Below, piece by piece: positions 34,386 to 43,168 of a stretch of DNA of 64,000 nt. Under the pieces are notes generated by a model. That model was not told the DNA's origin, did no database searches, and saw only the letters and a program-made list of their open reading frames with translations. How positions within the stretch are numbered: position 1 is the stretch's first letter; the number at the start of each line of letters is the position of its first letter. Location of the stretch: NCBI RefSeq assembly GCF_016595235.1, contig NZ_JAENHL010000006.1, forward strand, positions 62,001 through 126,000. The letters run 5' to 3'. The DNA comes from Taklimakanibacter albus. Lineage in GTDB: Bacteria; Pseudomonadota; Alphaproteobacteria; Rhizobiales; Aestuariivirgaceae. Both the position numbers and the translations under genes were made by a program.

Positions 34386-35765
34386 TCAGGTGATCACCGG
34401 CCAGCGGCCGGGCGGCTTCAGTCCGGCGCGCGCCGCTGTCGCCGTCGCCGAACGCTGCGCGATCCGGTAGATTTCAGTCTCATCGAGCCGCGTCAGCCGG
34501 CCGTGCCGAACGATGATCTCGCCATTGCAGATCACCGTATCGACCGCCTTGGTGCGCGAGATCAAAGCGAGCTGCCGCACGATATCGACATTGGGCTGCG
34601 TGTCCGGCGGCTCGAATGTGCGGATCACGAGATCGGCACGCTTGCCGGGCTCGAGACTGCCGAGGTCGTCGCGCCCGATGGCGCGCGCACCCCCCAGCGT
34701 GAACATCTCCAGGATCTGCTCGGCGCACAGAAACTCGCCCCATTCCTTGCTGACGAGATAGGCGATCAAGCCGAGATCGCCGAAGGCCCAGGCCTTGGCG
34801 ATATCGGTGCCGAAGGCCACGGCGGTGCCGCGCCGGTGCAATGCGGGGAAGGCGCTGCGCCCGGTCTGCGAGATGGCGTAATACATGAAATTGCCGGGAT
34901 GCCAGACCAGCGTCATCCCGCTCGCGGCGACGGCCTCGATCTCGGCATCGTCCAGGATGTTCATATGCGTGAAGACGCTGTTCCTGCCGATCAGGCCCCG
35001 TTCGGCGAAATGTACCATCGCCGGCTTGCCGAAGCGTTGCCGGTCGTAGTCCGCTTCTCCCGTCGTCAGGCTCTGATGCTGGTGATAGACGACGCCTTCG
35101 CGCGCCGCGAGGTCCATCGCCTCGCGCATCAGCTCCTCGGACGCGCTGCCGGAGCCATAGAGCGCCACGTGACCGCGCGCCAGCGCATCGGGATCGCGGT
35201 TGCGCTTCAGCTGGCCGCCAAGTTCGCGGCGCGCCCGGGCGCCGTCGCAGGGCGCGCGTTGGATATCCGCGGCAAGCGGCTCGCCGCCGACGATGTCCCA
35301 GAGCATGCAGTCGGCCAGCGACGTGCGGATGCCGACCGCTGTGGCGGCCGTCGCCACCGCGTCGGGACAGAAGGTCGTGCCGGCATCGACGAAGCCGGTG
35401 AAGCCGTTGCGGGCGAGCTCGGCCGCGGCGAGCAGGGCGCTCGCATATTCGTCTTCATCGGTGATGGCATTCATCCAGCGGGCGAACACGCCGGTGCCGC
35501 CGCCGGGCTCGTCGGGAATCGAGCCGCGGCTCAGATGCAGGCCGGCATGGTAATGCCCATCGATAAAGCCGGGATGGACGATGCCGCCCCGGGCGTCGAT
35601 GCGGCGCGCTGCGGTCCAGTCCTTCTCGATGAGGCGCGTCGGCCCGATCGCCATGATGCGATTGCCGCTGATCGCGATGGCGCCGTCGGCCAGTATCTCG
35701 CGCTCGCGGTTCATGGTCAGCACGCAACCCGCGACAATCAGGAGATCGCAGTGCTGGGGGGCCAT
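34386..35765 (-). CDS. Amidohydrolase family protein (cytosine deaminase/TrzN-like)
   Basis: A 459-residue metal-dependent hydrolase with an N-terminal beta-sandwich (LLIVAGCVLTMNREREILAD) and a TIM barrel. IVHPGFIDGHYHAGLHL (about residues 60-77) gives the HxH metal pair, HQHQSLTTGEADYD and FTHMNILDD the next His residues, and AFGTDIAKAWAFGD the catalytic Asp. Members deaminate or dechlorinate heterocycles and guanidino-type compounds. In this operon it sits between the importer and acyl-CoA ligase genes and could open or deaminate the imported compound. The substrate is not predictable. Confidence 0.85.
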   Translation of the reverse strand: MAPQHCDLLIVAGCVLTMNREREILADGAIAISGNRIMAIGPTRLIEKDWTAARRIDARGGIVHPGFIDGHYHAGLHLSRGSIPDEPGGGTGVFARWMNAITDEDEYASALLAAAELARNGFTGFVDAGTTFCPDAVATAATAVGIRTSLADCMLWDIVGGEPLAADIQRAPCDGARARRELGGQLKRNRDPDALARGHVALYGSGSASEELMREAMDLAAREGVVYHQHQSLTTGEADYDRQRFGKPAMVHFAERGLIGRNSVFTHMNILDDAEIEAVAASGMTLVWHPGNFMYYAISQTGRSAFPALHRRGTAVAFGTDIAKAWAFGDLGLIAYLVSKEWGEFLCAEQILEMFTLGGARAIGRDDLGSLEPGKRADLVIRTFEPPDTQPNVDIVRQLALISRTKAVDTVICNGEIIVRHGRLTRLDETEIYRIAQRSATATAARAGLKPPGRWPVIT

Positions 35766-35770
35766 TGCCG

Positions 35771-37444
35771 TCAGGTCCCGATCTTGCCGGTTTCGCGGTC
35801 GAAGGCACCCTGCCGCAGATCGCTCTTTTCCTTGAGCAGACCCTGCTTATGGACGCGCATGGACGGCGTGCGCTCGAAATCCGTTGCGCGGAACTCGATG
35901 AAGCGCGGAATCTTGAAGGCGGCGAGATTGGCGCGGCAGAAGTCGATCACCGCTTCCGGCGTCACGGCCTCGCCCGGCTTGATCTGGATATAGGCCTTCA
36001 CTTCCTCGCCGCGCAGCTCGTCGGGAACCGGCAGGACGGCGGCATCGATGACCTGGGGATGCGAGCGCAATACACCTTCGACCTCGGCGGCCGAGATGTT
36101 TTCGCCGGACCGGCGGATGATCTCCTTCTTGCGGCCGACGAAATAGAGCAGGCCGCGCTCATCGCGGCGCGCCACGTCGCCCGAATGATACCAGCCGCCG
36201 CGATTGGCTTCCGCGGTCACTTCAGGCCGGTTGAGATACCCGGCATAGAGGTCGGGCCCGCCGACCAGGCACTCGCCGGCTTCTCCGGCGGGCACGTCCT
36301 TGTCGTCGTCATCGACCAGGCGGATGGTCACGCCGGGCGGCTCGACGCCCATCGTGCCGGTGCCGACGAGTTTGTCAGCGAGATGGTCGGGCACCCGGCT
36401 CATCACACCGCCTTCGGTGCTGCCATATTGATTGTGCCAGTGGAAGCCGTAGCGCTCGAGCATCTCGCGATGCAGCTCCTTGGGGAGGCCTGCATGAATG
36501 GCGAGGCGGATGCGGTGGTCGCGCTCGGCCGGACCAGGCTCGCCTTTCATGAGAAGGGCCGGGATCGAGGCGATCGACAGGATCTCGGTCGCGTCATAGG
36601 TGGTCACGACCTCCCAGAAGCGCGACACCGAGAAGCGGCGCATGGCCACCAGCGTGCCGCGCGAGGCGAGCGACGTGAGAAGCTGGATCGCCGGATCGGC
36701 ATAGTAGAAGGGCAGGCAGCAGAGCTGCCGGTCCTGCCAGCCGCGGCGGAAGAGTCTGAGATCGACGTCGATGACGCGCAGCCACCAGCCATGATGCAGC
36801 ATGCAGCCTTTCGGCGCGCCGGTGGTGCCGGATGTATAATAGACGGTGACGATGTCCTCGCGCTGGCATTGCGCGGTGGTGAAGTCGAGTGGCTCGGCGG
36901 CGCTCTCATAGGCCGCGAGACCATCCGGCTCCTCGCCATCGACCACGACGATATGCGCGAGCGCCGGCGCATTGCCGCGCACCGCCTCGATGATCGGCAA
37001 CTGCGGCTTGCCGACGATAGCCACCGTCGGCGCTGCGTCCGTCACGATATGGCCGGCATCATACTGCATGGCGCTCGGCGCGATCGAGACCATGGTGGCG
37101 CGGTTGGCGATGATGCCGAACAGCGCGATCATGAACTCGAGGCGATTGTCGAGCATCATCACCACGCGATCGCCCGGCTTCACCTTGTCGCTGAGATAGC
37201 CGGCGAAGCGCTGGCAGCGGTCGAGGAATTCGCGCCGGGCCATTACCGGGCCGTTCTCGATGATGATCGCCGGGCGTTCGGGATCCTCGAGGCAGCCCTT
37301 GGCGACGATCTCGATCACCGTCTGCTGCGGAACGGCGCTCCAGTCCGGGGCGACATTATGATGCCCGATCCAGGATTGGGGGCGCGCCGGCGCGCCGCTC
37401 GTGCCCAGTTCCAGACGTGCCGGGGCAATCTTGGGGCCGCTCAT
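35771..37444 (-). CDS. AMP-dependent acyl-CoA ligase
   Basis: A 557-residue ANL-superfamily ligase activating a carboxylic acid to its CoA thioester through an acyl-AMP. VYYTSGTTGAPKGCMLHHGW (about residues 200-220) is the AMP-binding P-loop, YGSTEGGVMS the A5 motif, and YHSGDVARRDERGLLYFVGR with KKEIIRRSGENISAAEVEGV the hinge and A10 region. ATG 37444 overlaps the MaoC stop by 4 bases; an upstream extension is an antisense shadow. It resembles crotonobetaine/carnitine-CoA ligase-like enzymes (CaiC type), but the substrate is unassigned. Confidence 0.88.
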   Translation of the reverse strand: MSGPKIAPARLELGTSGAPARPQSWIGHHNVAPDWSAVPQQTVIEIVAKGCLEDPERPAIIIENGPVMARREFLDRCQRFAGYLSDKVKPGDRVVMMLDNRLEFMIALFGIIANRATMVSIAPSAMQYDAGHIVTDAAPTVAIVGKPQLPIIEAVRGNAPALAHIVVVDGEEPDGLAAYESAAEPLDFTTAQCQREDIVTVYYTSGTTGAPKGCMLHHGWWLRVIDVDLRLFRRGWQDRQLCCLPFYYADPAIQLLTSLASRGTLVAMRRFSVSRFWEVVTTYDATEILSIASIPALLMKGEPGPAERDHRIRLAIHAGLPKELHREMLERYGFHWHNQYGSTEGGVMSRVPDHLADKLVGTGTMGVEPPGVTIRLVDDDDKDVPAGEAGECLVGGPDLYAGYLNRPEVTAEANRGGWYHSGDVARRDERGLLYFVGRKKEIIRRSGENISAAEVEGVLRSHPQVIDAAVLPVPDELRGEEVKAYIQIKPGEAVTPEAVIDFCRANLAAFKIPRFIEFRATDFERTPSMRVHKQGLLKEKSDLRQGAFDRETGKIGT

Positions 37445-38253
37445 GCCGCTATCTCCGCATAGCCATTCTTGACGACGACAGCGCCATCGCGGTCCGTGGC
37501 TTCGAAACCGATAACGCCGTCGGCGCCGATCCAGTGATCGACGGCGAGCGTCTGGCCTTGGGTGAGGAAGAGGGGGTGTGCGAAGCGGCAGCCGAGACGC
37601 TTCAAACGGGGCGTATCGCCGCGGCAATGGCGGTCGACGATGGCGCGCGCGGTGAAGGCCAGGGTGCACATGCCATGCACCAGCGGCGCCGGGAAGCCCT
37701 GCCTGGCGGCGGCGGCCGGATCGATCGTATAGGCGGAATAATCGCGCGCCGCGTCGGCATAACGGCGCGTCTGGTCCGGTGTGAGCGCGTAGCGTTCGGA
37801 GCTGACAGCGGTCTTGGCCGGAGCAGGGCGGGCGGGCGGAACCTCGCCCTCGCGGGCGGTGGCGGCCGCGCCCCGCACCAGGCAGGTGCTGTATTGGGTG
37901 CAGACGGGCTTGCCCTCATGTGTCTCGATGGCGGAGCGGATGATGTAGGTGAGGCCGGCGCGGGTGCCGCGCATGCCGATGAGCGTCGATGTGGTGAACA
38001 GTCTGAGCCCGGGCCGGATCGGGGCATGGAACACGAAATCATGCTCGCCATGCAGGACGAAGCCATTCGCCGCCTGGTCCAGCACCTCGACCATGCTCTG
38101 CATGACGGGGATATGCGCGAAGACCGGCGATGCGAACACGCCCGCCAGATGCTGTGGGTTCGTGTCGTCGACGGCACGTGCGAACTGCGCCAGCCGATGG
38201 CTGCTGGTGCGGAACTCCTCCGAGTCGCGGCTGAGGCCGATGGTAGCGCTCAT
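37441..38253 (-). CDS. Double-hotdog MaoC-like dehydratase
   Basis: A 270-residue protein with two hotdog domains. The N-terminal part (about residues 1-130) has FARAVDDTNPQHLAG and DFVFHAPIRPGLRLFTTSTL; the C-terminal part (about 150-270) has YADAARDYSAYTIDPAAAAR and FPAPLVHGMCTLAFTARAIV. In the second domain the usual GDxNPLH is changed to RDYSAYTID, so the catalytic His may be absent or supplied differently. It likely hydrates an enoyl-CoA or is a structural relative. It overlaps the SDR stop and the ligase start. Confidence 0.75.
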   Translation of the reverse strand: MSATIGLSRDSEEFRTSSHRLAQFARAVDDTNPQHLAGVFASPVFAHIPVMQSMVEVLDQAANGFVLHGEHDFVFHAPIRPGLRLFTTSTLIGMRGTRAGLTYIIRSAIETHEGKPVCTQYSTCLVRGAAATAREGEVPPARPAPAKTAVSSERYALTPDQTRRYADAARDYSAYTIDPAAAARQGFPAPLVHGMCTLAFTARAIVDRHCRGDTPRLKRLGCRFAHPLFLTQGQTLAVDHWIGADGVIGFEATDRDGAVVVKNGYAEIAA

Positions 38254-39152
38254 ACAGGCAGCCCCTCCACGAAATCGCCGAGCTTGGGCAGGTTCGGGAG
38301 CTGGCCGGCGAGTGCCTTATCGACATCTTCGATGGTCCAGCGTCCATCGGCCCGGACATCAACCGCGATGGCGCTCGGCGCGATGATGCCGATCCGGTTG
38401 CCATAGGCCTGGAACACCTGGCCGGTGGCCGGGCAGTCGGCGCGCGCGAGCCAGCAGATCAGCGGCGCGACATTGTCGGGCGAGAACGTGTCGAAGATGC
38501 CGGCGGGCGGCGGCTGCAGCGACGTTTCGATGCGTGTGCGCGCCGAGGGCGAGACCGCATTGGAGCGCACGCCATATTTGACGCCTTCAAGCGCCAAAGT
38601 GCGCGACAGGCCGACGACGGCGAGCTTCGCGGCGGCGTAATTTGCCTGGCCGAAGCTTCCGACAAGTCCGGCCACTGAGGTGGTATGGATGATCGAGGCT
38701 TTGACCTGGCGGCCGGCTTTCGTTTCCGAGCGCCAGTAATCCATGGCATGGCGCGCCGGCGCGGCATGGCCCTTCAAATGAACGCGGATCACCGCATCCC
38801 AGTCGTCTTCCGACATATTGGCGAACAGGCGGTCGCGCAGGATGCCGGCATTGTTGATCAGCACGTCGATGCGGCCGAAGCGCTTCACTGTGGTTTCGAT
38901 GAGCGCCTTGGCCTGCGCCCAGTCGGAGACGTCATGGCCCGAGGTGATCGCCTGGCCGCCGCTGGCGGTAATTTCGCCGGCCACCGATTGCGCCGCTGAG
39001 GGATCGAGCCCTTCGCCATGAAGGTCGCTGCCGAGATCGTTGACGACGACGCTGGCGCCGTGCTGGGCGAGCGCCAGGGCATAGGATCGCCCCAGTCCTC
39101 TGCCGCCGCCCGTAACCACCGCGACCCGGCCTTGCAAACACCCTGCTGTCAC
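38250..39152 (-). CDS. Short-chain dehydrogenase/reductase
   Basis: A 300-residue SDR. VAVVTGGGRGLGRSYALALA (about residues 9-28) is the TGxxxGxG cofactor motif, INNAGILRD follows, and the catalytic Ser (TTSVAG) and Tyr-Lys (NYAAAKLAV) are present. It resembles the hydroxyacyl-CoA dehydrogenase domain of peroxisomal multifunctional enzyme 2, which fits the MaoC hydratase next to it. GTG 39152 is chosen because GAGGGAG lies about 5 bases upstream; the longer frame to 39305 would run through regulon site C. It is the first gene of the ~10 kb leftward operon. Confidence 0.86.
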   Translation of the reverse strand: MTAGCLQGRVAVVTGGGRGLGRSYALALAQHGASVVVNDLGSDLHGEGLDPSAAQSVAGEITASGGQAITSGHDVSDWAQAKALIETTVKRFGRIDVLINNAGILRDRLFANMSEDDWDAVIRVHLKGHAAPARHAMDYWRSETKAGRQVKASIIHTTSVAGLVGSFGQANYAAAKLAVVGLSRTLALEGVKYGVRSNAVSPSARTRIETSLQPPPAGIFDTFSPDNVAPLICWLARADCPATGQVFQAYGNRIGIIAPSAIAVDVRADGRWTIEDVDKALAGQLPNLPKLGDFVEGLPV

Positions 39153-39285
39153 TGTCGCTCCCTCGATATCAGGATCACCGCTTTTAGGCGGGCGGACGAC
39201 CCGTCGGGGCCTCTTGTCTTCCCGCGATGCCGGTTTCGACACCACGCGGACCGTCCCCGCTTTCATTGACAGGAAAATAGAAAAT

Positions 39286-39303
39286 GAATATGAAGTCAAT
39301 ATC
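39286..39303 (-). promoter_or_regulatory. Shared regulon site C, between the SDR operon and the aminotransferase
   Basis: On the minus strand the core is GATATTGACTTCATATTC, identical to sites A and D, 133 bp before the SDR start and 69 bp before the divergent aminotransferase start. Identity with site A extends to 29 bases including flanking A- and T-rich sequence. TTGACT reads toward the SDR operon. Confidence 0.75.
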
Positions 39304-39372
39304 AATTTTGTAAAAGCGCCTTTGTCCGCTACTCGTCAGAACTCGGATAGGGCAGGGGAGGGACTTCGGCAT

Positions 39373-40596
39373 ATGGTGTCCGGTGCGGATTTTCCCGCCA
39401 GGCGGCCCGGCTTTGCCCGCTGGCTGTCGGCCAGCAACGACATCACCCAGCAATTCCTGGCGATCGGCGGCCGGCCGGACTTCATCAGCATGGCCGGCGG
39501 CTTGCCGGCGGCGGAGCTTTATCCGGCGGCGGCGATCGCCGAGGCCGCACAGAAGGCGCTGGCGCGCTGGGGCGCGACGGCGCTGGAATATGGTCCGGTG
39601 GAAGGGTTTCCGGCCTTGCGTCAGTTCATCGCTGAGCGCGTCGGGCGCCAGGCCGGCCGCAGCATCGGACCCGAGAATGTGTTGTTGACCGTCGGGGCGA
39701 TGCAGGCGCTCGATCTGATCGGCAAGGTGCTGATCGATCCGGGTGACCCGATCGTGGTGCAGTTTCCGACCTATGTCGGCGCCCTCGATGCCTGGCGCAT
39801 GCGCGCCCCGTCATACCGGCTGCTCGACTGGTCGCCTGACGCCGATTCGCAGGCGCTGCGTGGCGCGCAGTTCGTCTATACCGTGCCCAATTATTCCAAT
39901 CCGACCGGCGTCCTGGTGCCCACCGCGGCAAGACAGGCCCTGCTCGAGCGGGTGCTGGCCGCGGGTACCTGGCTGATCGAGGACGATCCCTATCTGCCGT
40001 TGCAGTATAGCGGCGCCGCCGGTCCCAGCATCCTGGAGCTGCACGGGCGGATGGCGCCCGAGGGGCCTTATGATGGGCCGGTCATCTATCTCGGCACGCT
40101 GTCGAAAAGCATCGTGCCGGGACTGCGCGTCGGCTGGGTGATCGCGCCCAGCGCGATGATCCAGGCGCTCGCCATCGCCAAGCAGTCCTCCGATCTCAGC
40201 AGCTCGATGCTGACCCAGGCGATTGCGCTCGAGCTTCTGGAGTCGGGCCATGAAGAGCAGCACGTGCCGACGATCATCCGCCATTATACAGAGCGTCGCG
40301 ATGCGTTATGCGCCGCGGCGCGGAGCGAGCTCGCGGAATGGTTCGACTGGGAGATTCCGCCGGGCGGCATGTTCGTATGGATGCGCCGGCGCGATCCCGC
40401 GATCGATACGGATGCGCTCTATCAATATGCCTTGCGGGAGAAAGTCGCCTTCGTGCCGGGCAGCGTCTTCGATCCGGCGGGCAAGCTCACTTCCGCGATG
40501 CGCGTCAATTTCAGCCGCAACGCGCCTTCGGTGCTGCAGGAGGGCGTGGCGCGTCTCGCCGCGGCGACACGGCATTATCTCAGGAAAAACAGCTGA
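39373..40596 (+). CDS. PLP-dependent aminotransferase (2-aminoadipate/MocR-type fold, no HTH)
   Basis: A 407-residue class I/II aminotransferase. ISMAGGLPAAELYP is the family opening, VPNYSNPTGV (about residues 174-183) holds the cofactor Asn, ending with IEDDPYLPLQY, and YLGTLSKSIVPGLRVGWVIA contains the PLP Lys (SK, about 245) and Arg. It resembles LysN/2-aminoadipate transaminases. ATG 39373 follows GGGAGGG by about 11 bases. It faces the SDR operon across site C and ends 4 bases before the TetR stop, so it probably belongs to the same regulon and handles the amino acid product. Confidence 0.86.
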   Translation: MVSGADFPARRPGFARWLSASNDITQQFLAIGGRPDFISMAGGLPAAELYPAAAIAEAAQKALARWGATALEYGPVEGFPALRQFIAERVGRQAGRSIGPENVLLTVGAMQALDLIGKVLIDPGDPIVVQFPTYVGALDAWRMRAPSYRLLDWSPDADSQALRGAQFVYTVPNYSNPTGVLVPTAARQALLERVLAAGTWLIEDDPYLPLQYSGAAGPSILELHGRMAPEGPYDGPVIYLGTLSKSIVPGLRVGWVIAPSAMIQALAIAKQSSDLSSSMLTQAIALELLESGHEEQHVPTIIRHYTERRDALCAAARSELAEWFDWEIPPGGMFVWMRRRDPAIDTDALYQYALREKVAFVPGSVFDPAGKLTSAMRVNFSRNAPSVLQEGVARLAAATRHYLRKNS

Positions 40597-40600
40597 GGCG

Positions 40601-41311
40601 TCAGCGCTTCGGCGGGTCCTTGCAATAGACGGCGCGGTACCACAGCGTCGAGAGCATCTGGGCGAGATCTTCCGCATGCGCCGGATCCTCGCCCTCGACC
40701 AGTGGGTTGCGGCTGACGATCACCGCATAGAGATAGTGGAAGACCATGGCTTCCAGCGCATGCGCGACAGCTTGCGGCGAGCCCGGCATGTTCTCCTTGT
40801 AATTGCCACGCCGTGTGATCGAGCGCGCCAGGTTTTCGATCCAGCGCAAATGCCGCGGCCGCCAGACTTCGCGGAATTCCGCCAGCTGGCTCTGCAACTG
40901 GACATGGCACTGCATGAGCCCGGGATTGACCATGTAGGCTGCGATGAAAAACCGGTTGGTGTTCAGGATCGCCTCATATTCGCCGGTGCCGCGGCCGACC
41001 TTGCGCGCCTGCTCATAGAGATATTCGACGAAATCCATCACCACTTCGATGGCGATCTCGTTCTTGTCGCGGTAATAGACATAGAAGGTGCCGAGCGCGA
41101 CGCTCGAATATTTGCAGATGTCCGAAACCTTGACGTCTTGATAGCCGATCTCCTCGAGCGCCTGGGCGGCGGCGACCTTGAGCCGGTATTTGGTGCGATC
41201 CCCCTTGGAGGCGAAAACGCGGGTGTCGAGGTCGGCCGCGAGATGATCGCCGTACCGTACCGCCCGCACGTCTTCCGTGGTCGATACGGGGGCCTTGGCG
41301 TGAGCTGGCAT
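40601..41311 (-). CDS. TetR-family transcriptional regulator (candidate regulator of the central island)
   Basis: A 236-residue TetR protein. The helix-turn-helix is at about residues 55-85 (VKVSDICKYSSVALGTFYVY), preceded by an unusually long N-terminal arm of about 45 residues. The C-terminal ligand domain is helical. GAGGAG lies 7 bases before ATG 41311. The gene is divergent from the thiolase-like operon with site D 77 bp upstream of its own start, so autoregulation fits. Being the only regulator gene in the island, it is the best candidate for the protein that binds sites A-D. Its ligand may be an acyl-CoA intermediate (inference). Confidence 0.88.
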   Translation of the reverse strand: MPAHAKAPVSTTEDVRAVRYGDHLAADLDTRVFASKGDRTKYRLKVAAAQALEEIGYQDVKVSDICKYSSVALGTFYVYYRDKNEIAIEVVMDFVEYLYEQARKVGRGTGEYEAILNTNRFFIAAYMVNPGLMQCHVQLQSQLAEFREVWRPRHLRWIENLARSITRRGNYKENMPGSPQAVAHALEAMVFHYLYAVIVSRNPLVEGEDPAHAEDLAQMLSTLWYRAVYCKDPPKR

Positions 41312-41388
41312 GGAATTCTCCTCAACGCGGCGATATCGCACCGGCCTCTCTATATCAACGCCAATGATAGCGCACTCCGGATAAAAAT

Positions 41389-41406
41389 GATATTGACTTC
41401 ATATTC
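41389..41406 (+). promoter_or_regulatory. Shared regulon site D, between tetR and the thiolase-like operon
   Basis: GATATTGACTTCATATTC, identical in the 18-bp core to sites A and C. It lies 77 bp before the TetR start and 192 bp before the thiolase-like start, in a 287-bp divergent gap. TATGAT follows 14 bases after TTGACT, too close for a standard promoter, so exact -35/-10 use is unclear. Confidence 0.75.
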
Positions 41407-41598
41407 ACATTGTATGATTTCTACAGCATCGTACCGAAAGTGCGACGCGGTTTTCAGATAATCCGATGCGCTAACTCAAGGAGTTGGAACGCCTGACCGA
41501 TTCAATGAGAGCGTCCGGCGTTCCGGTCATGAGGCGCGGCGACGGGGAGGGGCTTCTTTTATGATGGCGAGGACGACGACCCTTGTGCCGGCGGGCGG

Positions 41599-42768
41599 GT
41601 GCGAAACATGCCGCATGCGCTGACGACATCTCCCGTCTACATCGTCGGCGCGGCGGAGACGCCGCTTGGCAAGGTTACCGATCAGAGCGAATTCTCCATG
41701 GTGGGGCTGGCGGCGCGGGAGGCGTTGGGCGAGGCGGGCCTGGGCTTTCGCGACGTCGATGCGCTCTTCACCAACTATATGGGCGAGGAGGGCTCGGTTC
41801 AGCTCGGCGAATATTTGGGAATCCGCCCGCGTTACGCCGAATCGTCTGACATGGGCGGGGCGTCCTTCGAGTTCTTCGTTCACCACGCCATGGCGGCGAT
41901 AGCGGCGGGGCGCTGCGAGGTCGCCCTGATCGGCTATGCGTCGCGCCAGCGCAGCCGGCGTAACCGCAAGCGCTCGGCGACGGCACTCGACGGCTCTCTG
42001 TCGGCGCAGTTCGAGACGCCTTACGGCATTCACTTTCCCATCGGCCACTATGCTTTGAGCGCTGCCCGCTACATGCACCAATATGGCGCGCGGCTCGAAC
42101 ATCTCGCCGAGATCGCCGTGGCGGCGCGGCAATGGGCCATGCTCAATCCGAAAGCCTGGAGTCGCGACCCGCTCACCATCGATGACGTCATGGCCTCACC
42201 GATGCTGTCCGATCCGCTGCGCAAGCTCGACTGCTGCCTGGTCACCGATGGCGGCGGGGTGGTCGTGGTGACCGGTCGGGACCGCGCCCGCAATGCGGCC
42301 AAGCGGCCGATACGTGTTCTGGGCGCCGGCGAGAGTCATGTGCAATGGCACGTGGCGCAATGTCCGGACCTGACGGTTACGCCGGGCCTGGCGTCGGGCC
42401 GCGACGCTTTCGCGATGGCGGGGATACAGCCTGGCGATGTCGATGTGTTCGAACCCTATGACAACTTCACCCACAGCGTGCTGCTCTATCTCGAGGATCT
42501 CGGCTTCTGCAAGAAGGGCGAGGCCGGCGACTTCGTGGCCGAGGGCCGGTTGCGGCCAGGCGGCAGCCTGCCGTCGATGACCTCCGGCGGTGGCCTGTCC
42601 TACTGCCATCCGGGCGCCCTCGGCATTCTGCTTCTGATCGAGGCGGTCCGTCAGCTTCGCGGCGAGGCCGGCGACCGTCAGGTTCGCGATGCCGAGATCG
42701 CCGTCGCCCATGGCACCGGTGGCCTTGCTTTTTCTACCGCTTCCACTGTGGTGCTTGGCCGTGACTGA
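41599..42768 (+). CDS. Thiolase-like lipid-transfer/aldolase-type protein (Ltp2-like)
   Basis: A 389-residue thiolase-fold protein. VYIVGAAETPLGKVTDQSEF opens the domain. The segment normally carrying the acylating Cys reads SSDMGGASFEF, with no Cys, while the later GGGLSYCHPGALG keeps the HPxG motif. Loss of the nucleophile plus a directly adjacent DUF35 gene is the arrangement of Ltp2/ChsH2 aldolases, which cleave side chains by retro-aldol reaction. Condensation or thiolysis is therefore less likely. The start may be GTG 41599 or ATG 41608. It is first in the rightward operon after site D. Confidence 0.82.
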   Translation: MRNMPHALTTSPVYIVGAAETPLGKVTDQSEFSMVGLAAREALGEAGLGFRDVDALFTNYMGEEGSVQLGEYLGIRPRYAESSDMGGASFEFFVHHAMAAIAAGRCEVALIGYASRQRSRRNRKRSATALDGSLSAQFETPYGIHFPIGHYALSAARYMHQYGARLEHLAEIAVAARQWAMLNPKAWSRDPLTIDDVMASPMLSDPLRKLDCCLVTDGGGVVVVTGRDRARNAAKRPIRVLGAGESHVQWHVAQCPDLTVTPGLASGRDAFAMAGIQPGDVDVFEPYDNFTHSVLLYLEDLGFCKKGEAGDFVAEGRLRPGGSLPSMTSGGGLSYCHPGALGILLLIEAVRQLRGEAGDRQVRDAEIAVAHGTGGLAFSTASTVVLGRD

Positions 42769-43168
42769 CAAACCGAATTATTCCGATCTCGGCGCCGCCG
42801 ATCCGACCACCGAGCCCTTCTGGCAGGCCTGCGCGGAGGGACGGCTCATCGTGCAGCGCTGCACTGCCTGCGGCGCGCATCAATTCTATCCGCGGCCCTT
42901 CTGCCTCGCTTGCGAGGGCACGACGCTCAGCTGGGTGGAATGCCGGGGCACCGGCACGATCTATTCCTTGACCACCATGCGCCTGCCGGTCGATCCGCAA
43001 CTGCCGCCGCCTTATCTGCTGGCCCTTGTCGATCTCGATGAAGGGCCGCGGCTGCTCACCAATATCGAGGCGGCGACCGCCGCAATCGGCGATCGGGTTC
43101 GCGTCGCCTGGCGGCAGCGTGACGGCCTGCCGCCTCTGCCGATCTTCGTGCCGCTCCGGCAGCCGTGA
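42761..43168 (+). CDS. DUF35 OB-fold/zinc-ribbon acyl-CoA-associated protein
   Basis: A 135-residue protein with an N-terminal rubredoxin-like zinc ribbon, CTACGAHQFYPRPFCLAC (four Cys, about residues 37-54), and an OB-fold with YSLTTMRLPVDPQLPPPYLL. DUF35 proteins bind acyl-CoA and form obligate complexes with thiolase-like partners. The GTG start at 42761 lies inside the last codons of the thiolase-like gene, implying coupling. An upstream in-frame start at 42689 would only read through the neighbour. Confidence 0.88.
   Translation: MTDKPNYSDLGAADPTTEPFWQACAEGRLIVQRCTACGAHQFYPRPFCLACEGTTLSWVECRGTGTIYSLTTMRLPVDPQLPPPYLLALVDLDEGPRLLTNIEAATAAIGDRVRVAWRQRDGLPPLPIFVPLRQP

Noticed and set aside
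38250-39305. Longer SDR start at 39305
   Set aside because: It would encode site C and has no ribosome binding site; GTG 39152 has GAGGGAG and places the Rossmann motif near the N-terminus.
41394-41420. Conventional sigma-70 promoter at site D
   Set aside because: TATGAT lies 14 bases after TTGACT, too short for standard spacing, and the other three sites have no consistent -10 hexamer, so I annotate the sequence as an operator only.
40223-41461. Plus-strand frame overlapping the aminotransferase end and the TetR gene
   Set aside because: It spans two real genes in other frames and has no motifs.
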